This document shows, one piece after another, positions 54,561 to 64,000 of a DNA stretch of 64,000 nt. The notes below the pieces were generated by a model, which was not told the origin of the DNA, did not search any database, and worked only from the letters and a program-made list of their open reading frames with translations. Each line of letters opens with the position of its first letter. Position 1 is the first letter of the stretch. The translations under genes and the position numbers were made by a program. Source of the DNA: Lasiodiplodia sp. COLG20. Lineage: Eukaryota > Ascomycota > Dothideomycetes > Botryosphaeriales > Botryosphaeriaceae. Where the stretch lies: the NCBI GenBank assembly GCA_009801085.1, contig VNWV01000001.1, positions 5,270,001-5,334,000 on the forward strand, given 5' to 3'.

Positions 54561-57500
54561 ATGGCGCCTTCGCGCAGTCGCATCTCTGAGGTCGCCTCGA
54601 CCGACGTGTCCATGGTTGACGCTCCCGACGCGACTGACGACTACACTCCCGACCCTCAGGATACTCCCGACTACACAGTACGCGTTCATCGCCGTGTATG
54701 CGACGCGTTCAGATACTGACGTCGCGCTAGGATTCGGACTCGAACCTGAACACCGCCACCCCTAGCGAAGCAGGCGATGCAGCACCCGCGGACGGTCGCA
54801 GGCGTCGCTCGGAGGCTCTGCAGCTCCGTAAGAGCGTGCTTGGCAAAAAACACGACCGTCTAGGCGAGTCCAAGGTACGTCCCTCGCGTCTCAGTCTGCG
54901 ACACGGTCTCATACCTGAACTTCGCATTTAACATTGGCGCAGGAAGATGACTCCATTCGCCGATTCCGCTACCTGCTTGGTCTCACGGACCTGTTCCGCC
55001 ACTTCATCGATTCAAGCCCCAACCCCCGCATCAAGGAGATCATGGCCGAAATTGACCGCCAAAACGAGGAGGAAGCCCACAAGGCATCTAAAGGACACGC
55101 GCGCAAAGGCGGCGCTGGCGGTGACCGCCGCAGGAGAACCGAGAAGGAAGAGGATGCCGAGCTGCTTCGCGAGGAGAAACACGGCGGTTCCAGTGACTTG
55201 ACCGTCTTCCGCGAATCACCTCCGTACATCCAGGGTCTGATGAGGGATTACCAAATCGCTGGTCTGAATTGGCTCATCTCACTGCATGAGAACGGTATCT
55301 CCGGCATTCTCGCTGATGAGATGGGTCTTGGAAAGACTCTGCAGACCATTTCTTTCATTGGCTATCTCCGCTTCGTCCGCGGCATCACCGGACCCCACCT
55401 CGTCGCCGTACCAAAGTCCACCCTTGATAACTGGAAGAGAGAGTTCGAGAAGTGGATCCCGGAAGTCAATGTCCTCGTCTTGCAGGGCCAGAAGGACGAG
55501 CGTCAGCAGCTCATCAATGAGCGCCTCGTGGACGAGGGCTTCGACGTCTGCATCACCAGTTACGAGATGATTCTGAGGGAGAAGTCGCACCTGAAGAAGT
55601 TCGCCTGGGAGTACATCATCATCGACGAAGCTCACCGTATCAAGAACGAGGAGTCTTCCCTTGCTCAGATTATCCGTGTCTTCAACTCCCGCAACAGGTT
55701 ACTGATCACTGGAACCCCGCTCCAAAACAACTTGCACGAACTCTGGGCTCTTCTCAACTTTTTGATGCCTGATATTTTCGGCGACTCCGAAGCTTTCGAC
55801 CAGTGGTTCTCCGGTTCTCAGGAAGATCAGGATACCGTTGTACAGCAACTTCACAAGGTTCTGCGTCCCTTCTTGCTCCGTCGTGTCAAGAGTGATGTAG
55901 AGAAAAGTTTGCTTCCCAAGAAGGAGATCAACTTGTACATTGGCATGTCAGAAATGCAAGTCCAGTGGTACAAGAAAATTTTGGAAAAGGATATCGATGC
56001 TGTCAACGGTGCTGGCGGCAAGAAAGAGTCTAAGACTCGCTTGTTGAACATTGTTATGCAGCTGAGAAAGTGCTGTAACCACCCGTACCTGTTTGATGGA
56101 GCGGAGCCCGGTCCTCCCTACACTACCGACGAGCACCTGGTCAACAACGCGGCGAAAATGGTCATGCTCGATAAACTGCTGAAGCGTATGCAGGCGCAGG
56201 GCAGCCGTGTCCTGATTTTCTCGCAGATGAGCCGCCTTCTGGACATTCTAGAGGATTATTCCGTCATGAGAGGTTTCCAGTACTGCCGCATTGACGGTTC
56301 GACTGCCCACGAGGATCGTATCGCCGCCATTGACGAGTACAACAAGCCGAATTCGGAGAAGTTCTTGTTCCTACTAACCACTCGCGCCGGTGGTCTTGGT
56401 ATCAACCTTACGACCGCGGACATCGTCGTCCTCTTTGACAGCGACTGGAATCCTCAGGCCGATCTCCAAGCCATGGACCGTGCTCACCGTATCGGACAGA
56501 CCAAGCAGGTCGTGGTATTCAGGTTTGTCACGGAGAACGCCATCGAGGAGAAGGTTCTTGAGCGCGCTGCGCAGAAGCTCCGTTTGGACCAACTCGTTAT
56601 TCAGCAGGGTCGTGCTCAGCAACCCGCTAAGAACGCTCAGTCGAAGGAAGAGCTGCTGAACATGATCCAACACGGTGCTGAAAAAGTTTTCCAGAGCAAC
56701 AGCGGCACCGGCGTTTTTGGTGAGGGGACGACTGACGACGACATTGACGCTATCCTAAAGCGTGGTGAAGAGCGCACCGCAATGCTGAACGCGAAATATG
56801 AGAAGCTCGGTATCGATGACCTGCAGAACTTCACCAGCGACTCTGCGTATGAGTGGAACGGCGAAAACTTCGTCAACAAGAGAAAGGAAATTGGCATCAA
56901 CTGGATCAACCCCTCGAAGCGTGAGAGGAAGGAGCAATCCTACTCGATGGACAAGTACTACCGCCAGGCCTTGATGACAGGCGGTCGGACGGCAGACACG
57001 AAGCCGAAGATTCCCAGGGCGCCTAAGCAGATTCAGATCCATGACTACCAATTCTTCAATCCTCGTCTGCAGGAGCTCCAGGATAAGGAAACTGCATGGT
57101 ACCGCAAGGAAAACAACATCAAAGCTCCCGTCCCGGAGGGCGAAGAAGCTGATCTAGAGGCTCGTCTGGCAGAGCAGGAGTTGGATCAGAAGGAGATCGA
57201 TGACGCAGAGCCGCTGACAGAGGAGGAGAAGGATGAGAAGGATCGTCTGGCAGCGGAGGGTTTTGCCGACTGGAACAGACGCGACTTCCAGCAGTTCATC
57301 AACGGATCTGCCAAGTATGGTCGGAAGAACTACGCGTTGATTGAGGACGAAGTGGACGGTAAGACGGCGGCTGAGATCGAGGCCTATGCGAAGGTCTTCT
57401 GGAAGAAGTACAAGGAGATTGCCAATTGGGAGAAGTACATCACTTCGATCGAGGAAGGTGAAGAGCGTCTCAAGAAGATCGAGCGCCAGCGCCAGCTTCT

Positions 57501-58090
57501 CCGTAAGAAGCTGAGCATGTACCGCGCGCCTCTCCAGCAGCTCAAGCTCAACTACTCCGTCTCGACCACCAACAAGAAGGTTTACACCGAGGAAGAGGAT
57601 CGTTTCCTACTTGTTATGCTGGACAAGTATGGCGTTGACTCCGAAGGCATCTACGACCGCATTCGCGATGAGATTCGTGAATCTCCGCTGTTCCGCTTCG
57701 ACTGGTTCTTCCTCAGCCGTACTCCTGTCGAGATCAGCCGTCGTTGCAACACTCTCCTGACGACCGTAGTCAGGGAGTTTGACGGTGATGGTGGAAAGGC
57801 CACAAACGGTACTGGCAAGGGTGGTAAGAGAGGTGCGGAGGACGAGGACGACGAGGAGAGTGAGGATGATACTCCGGCCAAGAAGAAGGCAAAGAACGGT
57901 GTCAAGGTGCGTTGATCGGAGTCAAGTAATATGCCGAGCTTGAACTAATGTTTCACAGAATAAGGCGCTGGACAGTGTCCGCGGTGGCAGCAAGTCAGCT
58001 TCTGCATCTGCCTCTCGTGCTAGCAGCGTTGTATCAAACGGCTCTGCTACCACGTCAAAGGGCAGCAAGTCGAAGGGCAAGAAGAAATAA
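54561..58090 (+). CDS. ISWI-family chromatin-remodeling ATPase
   Basis: Four exons (54561-54677, 54731-54874, 54943-57906, 57959-58090) give 1118 residues. Order: an acidic N terminus; an AutoN-like basic patch before the ATPase; an Snf2 ATPase with Walker A DEMGLGKT (about 212) and the DEAH box (about 315); the second RecA lobe with [17 protein letters not shown] and RAHRIGQT; then HAND, SANT ([20 protein letters not shown]) and SLIDE domains (about 915-1027); and a Lys/Ser-rich tail. This is the complete ISWI layout; Snf2 relatives of other classes lack HAND-SANT-SLIDE. It slides and spaces nucleosomes in the nucleus. A fungal Isw2/Isw1 ortholog; which one is not decided. The last exon encodes only a basic tail. 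Confidence 0.96.
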
Positions 58091-58795
58091 GCGTACTATT
58101 GTATCTTTTTATCATTGTTTATGACTCGGATTCGGGCGGGCGTTAAGGTGTAAAAGGGCAAGACGTATTATGGGCCCGGTCGGCTCCTGACGGTACTCTG
58201 GGCGGTCATTCTTCACTGGGGGTATATCGTAGACTTGCTATCTGGCTCTGTACGTTATAGAGAAGAATGGTTCATTCTTGGTTCGCCGATGGGGGCCAAT
58301 CATGACCTTATTCATCAGGCGGCCTGTCGCCGTGCGACGATGACGTATCACGCTAGTGCATGGTAAATTCAAGACACCATCTAGAAAGGTGAAAAAAGTC
58401 GCGATTGTAACGTGATCGCGCTTTTTAGTGTTTGAGGCTTTTGCCTTGAGTTGAGGCCACGCAGGCCTCTCAGCCGCGCTGCACGATGACGCGCTAAGGG
58501 TTCCCTCGAGCCAGATTCCCCGAACACGCTGGAAAGTTGACACCCCCGCGGAACTTTCGAGCCCACCACACAACCCGCGCCGCACTTCTGACCGCAACCG
58601 CCCCCTTACACTTTCAGCCAGATTTCCTCCCCTCGACCGTCCTTCGAACGCGCATTACACGAACCCTGCATATCCACCGTACACTCTCCGCAGCAGTACC
58701 CCGCCAACGCGACTCGCGCAAATAAACATCCGCCTACGCCCTTCACGCGCAAACTCGCCACACCACCACCACAACCAACAAAGAAGAAAACAACC
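58091..58795. other. Intergenic between ISWI and GET3
   Basis: 0.7 kb. Its end (58540-58795) is a C/A-rich fungal promoter and 5' UTR. A 119-codon minus-strand frame has no support. Confidence 0.6.
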
Positions 58796-59980
58796 ATGGC
58801 CACGACCGCCGTGATCTCGGCCGACGACGGCTCGATGGAGCCGACGCTGCAATCGGTGCTCGACCAGAAGACGCTGCGGTGGATCTTCGTGGGCGGCAAG
58901 GGTGGCGTGGGCAAGACGACGACGTCGTGCTCGCTGGCGATCCAGATGGCGAAGCACCGCAAGTCGGTGCTGCTGATCAGTACCGACCCGGCGCACAACC
59001 TGAGCGACGCGTTCAACCAGAAGTTCGGCAAGGATGCGCGGCTGGTCGAGGGCTTCACCAACCTCAGCGCCATGGAGATCGATCCCAACGGCAGCATCCA
59101 GGACCTGCTGGCGGCGGGCGGCGAGGGCGCAGAGGAGGCGATGCAGGGATTGGGCGGCATGGGGAACATGATGCAGGATTTGGCATTTAGCGTGAGTTTA
59201 TGCTCTCTCTCTTCCTCGCCGCTATGATATTGGGGGCGGGAGGTAGAGGTCGGCGGGCTGACAGATGTGGGGGATAACTAGATTCCCGGTGTCGACGAGG
59301 CCATGTCGTTCGCCGAGGTGCTCAAGCAGGTCAAGAGCCTGTCGTACGAGGTCATCATCTTCGACACGGCGCCAACGGGCCACACGCTGCGGTTCCTGCA
59401 GTTCCCGACGGTCATGGAGAAGGCGCTGGCGAAGCTGTCGCAGCTGTCGTCGCAGTTCGGCCCCATGCTGAACAGCGTGCTGGGCGCGCGCGGCGGGCTC
59501 CCCGGCGGGCAGAACCTGGACGACATGCTGGCCAAGATGGAGAGCCTGCGCGAGACCATCTCCGAGGTCAACACGCAGTTCAAGAACGCCGACATGACGA
59601 CGTTCGTGTGCGTGTGCATCCCCGAGTTCCTGTCGCTGTACGAGACGGAGCGCATGATCCAGGAGCTCACCAGCTACGAAATCGACACGCACACCATCGT
59701 CGTCAACCAGCTGCTCTTCCCCAAGTCCGACAACCCGTGCGAACAGTGCAACGCGCGGCGGAAGATGCAGAAGAAGTACCTGGATCAGATTGAGGAGCTG
59801 TATGACGAGTTCAATGTGGTCAAGATGCCGCTGCTGGTCGAGGAGGTGCGCGGCAAGGACAAGCTGGAGAAGTGAGTGTTTCCCCCGGTTCTTTTCTGTC
59901 CGTTGTGGACACCAGACTGACTTTGTTTTTGCTATAGGTTCAGCGAAATGCTCGTCAACCCGTACATTCCCCCTCAGTAA
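58796..59980 (+). CDS. GET3: GET3/TRC40 ATPase for tail-anchored protein insertion
   Basis: Three exons (58796-59191, 59282-59871, 59938-59980) give 342 residues. The deviant Walker A is at [12 protein letters not shown] (about 33-44), [12 protein letters not shown] is switch [15 protein letters not shown] is switch II, and the zinc-binding CxxC is Cys285 and Cys288 (NPCEQC), the same positions as in yeast Get3. The C terminus [10 protein letters not shown] is typical. Get3 is a cytosolic homodimer that carries tail-anchored membrane proteins to the Get1/Get2 receptor at the ER. It is also a redox-regulated holdase. It belongs to the ArsA family but, like other eukaryotic members, is a single-domain protein. 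The last exon is only 43 nt. Confidence 0.97.
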
Positions 59981-62140
59981 ATGAACGCGCAATGGTAGCC
60001 ATTGGTCGAAGAGCACACTCAGAGTTACGCGAGGGAATTGGGGCTATTGCAACGTCACTCGTGCAATATTAGGGATAACTGAATGGGAAGACATGAGAAT
60101 TGCAGCAGTTCTGGTCAGCGCATGGCGTTTGCGAGGAATTGATGGAGCATAACGGCCATGCGAGATAGCGATTGTCGTTCTGAGTGATTTGGTATGAGAA
60201 AGAGACTGCATGGAGACTGTGTTTTCTTCTTCTGTAGACAGGAAGGAAATGTGGGAGCAGATCTAATGCCACTGAAAGACGCGCATCGGCGAATGAACAA
60301 TGTCCAGTATCACCATCTTGTTAGTGCCATGGTTTCTCAAGAAGCTACTTCGCGATGATGCATAATTTTCGCCTCGCTACCTCGGTAAGAGTGATTCGGA
60401 GCTACAGCCTGACAGGAAATCGGAGCTCCAAGTCTGATGACCGACTCATCAAACCATCCGGACGCCATCTTTCGGACATGATTTTTGTTGGTGTTCTCGA
60501 CGGGCTAAGGATTCATTCTGCTTCCCAACAAAAGAGTTGTAAATTTGGTTGATGGCGCATCATGGCGAGAGACCAAGGCGTGAAAAAGGTGTATAGCGAG
60601 ATGGTGGTGCTATATTGACCTGCCCCTTCTAGGAGTAAGCCCCGCCTGTGGACGGCTTGTTCCACGCGTTGTCCCGCAATGACGCCGGTGCGAGGGCGAC
60701 GAGAATGCGGAGAAGAGATTCTGTTATTTTTACTTTTTCTTCAGGCGTCCGTTTTTGTGCGTCTGCTTATGCCGGAAGGGTGCGGAAAAAAGCAACTACT
60801 ATTTCCTTTTGCGGCTGAAGATGCGAAGGTTAATCACGTCGTCACTTTACGGTGCGGCTCCGCAACTTCTCGTCGCACTTCCCTCGATCACACTGGCAAA
60901 TTCCGACCATTTGTTGTTTTGTTGAGGACGCACAAATAATGTGAGATGTCTTGTCATCTAGAATGACCGCTCTCTGGGCAGCAGGCGGCTCGGCTGAAGA
61001 CCCTTGCTTGTGGTCTAACCGGGCAGATCCGCGGCGACGATAGCCGAGAGGACGTCGAAAAAAATGACGAGCCTGGCATCAGTCCCGAGCCTCCGACGCG
61101 AGGCAGCGGTCAATGGATCGTCGCTGAGCAACAGAACCATCTTCCATTAGCTTCGGCAGCGATGCTGCCTTTCGGGCTCCGTCGATTTCCGCATGAAGAA
61201 CCGGCATCGCCGAGTGCGAGTGGGCACAAGTGTAACCGTTAGGAGCAGTCCAGGCGGGTGTCGCCGAGCGAGCCGCCGCGGGCGCGTCGCGATATGCGAT
61301 GATACATTCTTTCCCGACATCGCTGGAGACGAACTCGTACCTGCAGGGAAAGAGAGCAGCACGGCCCACTTCTCCTCCATGACAAAAACGGCTGCTAGTG
61401 CGAGGCTAACGGCGGGTGTTCGCAAGGCTTAACGCCTGCCGCCCAACCTCATGCGCCTTTCGACCTGTGAGAGGGCAGCACGGCGCTTCCGAGCGCTGAG
61501 TGGTTGGCACTGCCTCGAGTCGCCGTGGCGGAAACCGGGAACAGCTCAGCATCGCGCTGGCCATCACTGCCGCTTTCGGCCCCCAGACTTCAGCCTCCGG
61601 CGCCACCTCAATCCGGGGGCAAGCAGAAAGATGGAAGCATTGGCCGCTCGGCTGCTCACGAGGCCTTCTCGTGGCTGTGAGGTGGATTTTTACTCTCTGC
61701 TTAGCTCCGGAGGTAAGGCCCGACTACCTAACCCGTCTGCACAGCCTATGCCACCGCCGGCTGGCAACTCGCGTGCCATGTACGCCTTTTTCTTTTATTT
61801 CCCCACTTTCTCTTCTCTTCTCTCCACTCGCAGTTATTTGTACAACATTGGCCGAGGCACCGGAGTGGTCAACTGAGGCGGCGAGCCTTCCTGTTACGGC
61901 TACACAAGATCTGATCTGCGCGCCTCCCGCTTTCGCTGGGTCCAAGCTGTGTGCGAGTGACCGCGACATCCGATTGCTGTTATAGCTGCGGGTTCCTGCA
62001 GTAGCCGCCGCTCTTCTCTTCGCTGGTCCACCCTCTTCTGCTTCTTCATCCCCGGCCTTTTCTCGTCAGGTTGCTCCCTCGACTGGCTCGTGGCTGCTCG
62101 TTATCCGTGAGCTTCCGGACTCTTCCACTTCTTTGACAAG
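59981..62140. other. Intergenic, 2.2 kb, no recognised gene
   Basis: It separates GET3 from the lipase gene. Open frames of up to 161 codons (61451-61985) overlap each other in several phases and show no domain. The end is the lipase promoter and 5' UTR. No tRNA, repeat or transposon recognised. Confidence 0.55.
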
Positions 62141-63495
62141 ATGGTGTCTTTCTTCACCCGTCTTGCTGCCGCTGGCCTTTGTGCCGCGTCCCTGGCAAAT
62201 GCTGCGCCAGCTCCTGCTGGGCAGTCCAGGATCGAGCGGAGAGGTATGTTCATTTGACCTTCTTCTCTACCAAGAAGAAAAAACGCTTTACATTTGGAGC
62301 AATAACACTGACGGATTGTTCTTCGAAACAGACATCTCTCAGGAGCTTTTCGACACTTTTCAGCTGATGGAGCAATACGCTGCCGCCGCCTACTGGTAAC
62401 TTCCACAGACTGAACCATCGAACCAACTTCAAGCCTTGCTAACAATAAATCCCAATCAGCCCGGACAACAACGACAGCCCTGACACCAAGCTGACCTGCG
62501 ATACCGGGAACTGCCCGCTTGTTGAGGCTGCGGATGTCACGACCGTTAGCGAGTTTGAGAAGTGAGCCTCCCCTTTCGTTTTTACCCGTTTCTGCCACTG
62601 TCATCTCATTCTGTTTTCCTTTCCTCTCAATTTCGTTCTGTATCCTCAGCGTGTCGAATAACCGAGGTGGCGATCGATTGATCTCTTTTTCATCTCTTGG
62701 CATCCTGGTGCTATATTTGACTTTGACGTGTCGATCAAACCGAATCCCCTTCCCCCTGTGTCTCACTACCAAAACAATGCAATACCGATGCTGATTTATG
62801 ATAGCTCTCTCATTACCGATGTCACCGGCTACGTTGCGGTCGACACTACCAACTCCCTCATCGTCGTCTCCTTCCGCGGCTCTGGCTCCGTGCGAAACTA
62901 CCTCGCCGACTTCAACTTCCCCACCGTCTCCGCACCCGAGATTTGCACCGGCTGCCTGGCTTTCTCCGGCTTCTGGATCTCGTGGACGGAAGCCCGCAGC
63001 GGCGTACTGGCAGCGGTCAAGGAGGCGGTTGCCGCGCACCCGTCCTTCCAGATCGTCAGCGTCGGCCACAGCCTGGGCGGCGCCGTCGCCGTCTTCGCCG
63101 CCGCGGAGCTGCGCAACTCGAACTACAGCGTCTCGCTGTACACGTTCGGCCAGCCGCGCATCGGCGGCTCCAAGATCAGCGACTACATCACCAACCAAGG
63201 CGACAACTACCGCATCACCCACAAGAAGGACCCCGTGCCCAAGCTACCGCCCATCGTGCTCGGCTACGTGCACGTCAGCCCCGAGTACTACCTCACCGGC
63301 GCGAACGACGAGGAGGTGACGATCGATGGTATCGAGGGACCGCTCGAGGGGAGCGTTAATCTTAAGGGAAATACCGGCAATTTGGGAGTCGATTTTGATG
63401 CGCATGGATGGTACTTCGGTAACATCTCAGTTTGTAGGCCGGATGTGTTTGAATTTAAGAAGAGGGATGTTTTCAGCATTCCGTTGAGGGTTTAA
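62141..63495 (+). CDS. Secreted class-3 (Thermomyces-type) lipase
   Basis: Four exons (62141-62243, 62332-62395, 62460-62561, 62805-63495) give 319 residues. A signal peptide (about 21 residues) and a short propeptide end at the dibasic RR33-34, a likely Kex2 site. The mature protein shows the fold of the Thermomyces lanuginosus lipase family: [41 protein letters not shown], the elbow GHSLGGA with Ser179, Asp232 ([11 protein letters not shown]) and His290 (DAHGWYFG). Cys pairs are as in the family (CDTGNC, CTGC). It should hydrolyse triglycerides or related esters outside the cell; feruloyl esterase A shares the fold, so ester preference is not certain. A third intron of 243 nt is longer than the others. 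The tail after Cys300 ([15 protein letters not shown]) is an extension. Confidence 0.93.
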
Positions 63496-64000
63496 ACTGA
63501 AGATGAGTAATTGCAAGAGAAAGGGAAAGGATATGATACCAGACAGCCTTTATGGCGGATATGAACCAAAAAAAAAACATATATTAGGACATATATACGA
63601 ATATAATGAGAAAATGCACCAATTGCACTGTTACCAGGTCAGTCGCCCTTTAGAGCTGTTCATTTGCTCCGTGCATCACGCTGACGCTCGATCAGTCTAG
63701 CATGGAATTCGCCACATCACTCAAGATATGACAGCATGACCAGACCTACCTTGCGTTCATTAGAAAGAGGTTACGATATGAAGAAACGTGAGGCGCACAT
63801 GCAGACGTAAGCCATGGTGTCTCCTACCGCTCTCTTCGACGTCAACTCAGTTTCGCCGTTGGTGGGGAACATCTGTCCCGCCTACAGGAAACTAACGACC
63901 CGACTATGTGGTTGTCGTATCAGTGCTCGCATTCCTCGTATAAAAACAGCGAAAATAGCCTACTCAAATATGAGAACCCTTTCTAGCGAAATATTGGGTC
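63496..64000. other. Downstream of the lipase gene to the window end
   Basis: AT-rich 3' region with an A run (63569-63577). No coding sequence that can be supported; a gene beyond the window may have its flank here. Confidence 0.5.

Noticed and set aside
54731..54760. GGACTCGAACC, resembling a reversed tRNA B box
   Set aside because: It lies inside an ISWI coding exon and there is no A box or cloverleaf around it.
62101..63222. 373-codon minus-strand frame opposite the lipase
   Set aside because: It spans lipase introns and exons on the opposite strand and shows no domain.

Overview
The window is nuclear DNA from a filamentous ascomycete (Pezizomycotina). The reasons are short GT-AG introns, often with CTAAC-type branch sites; a WetA conidiation regulator; secreted plant-wall enzymes (an AA9 monooxygenase with a CBM1, a pectin lyase) beside secreted proteases and a lipase; and gene families typical of these fungi (ankyrin/CorA-like membrane proteins, NO VEIN-like ATPases, DUF3253, NmrA-like). 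The enzyme set suggests a plant-associated species, perhaps a dothideomycete, but I cannot fix the class from sequence alone. All exon joins were worked out by hand from splice signals, reading phase and remembered family similarity.

Layout. 0-8 kb: an A1 aspartic protease (minus), then a head-to-head pair of RNA-metabolism genes, a zinc-knuckle/RGG protein resembling Air1/Air2 (minus) and a two-RRM nucleolar protein resembling Nop13 (plus). 8-17 kb: a NO VEIN-like GHKL-ATPase gene that appears to lack the usual C-terminal region, then a divergent pair, an NmrA-like reductase (minus) and a 6-phosphogluconate-dehydrogenase paralog with an altered phosphate pocket (plus). 17-27 kb: a long gene-free stretch, wetA (minus), the succinate dehydrogenase assembly factor SDH5/SDHAF2 (plus) and a probably mitochondrial short-chain dehydrogenase with an unusually long first intron (plus).

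27-45 kb is the accessory-looking part. It holds 3.4 kb without genes, an AA9-CBM1 LPMO, a DUF3253 protein, a Snu23-like splicing factor, a 13-exon protein of about 1280 residues (dead hydrolase, ankyrin, CorA-like membrane region), a pectin lyase and a BTB protein. Three copies of an exactly 81-bp, nearly fully palindromic element occur here at 28972, 40859 and 44737. This family is the strongest candidate for something undescribed.

45-64 kb: secreted dipeptidyl peptidase IV, a four-pass membrane protein, an orphan basic protein, a Ubc7-like E2, an ISWI remodeler, the GET3 ATPase and a Thermomyces-type class-3 lipase. The genes do not form an operon or an obvious metabolic cluster. Links are limited to divergent promoters and a shared theme of extracellular degradation (aspartic protease, LPMO, pectin lyase, DPP4, lipase). 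I saw no tRNA, rRNA, CRISPR array or complete transposon.
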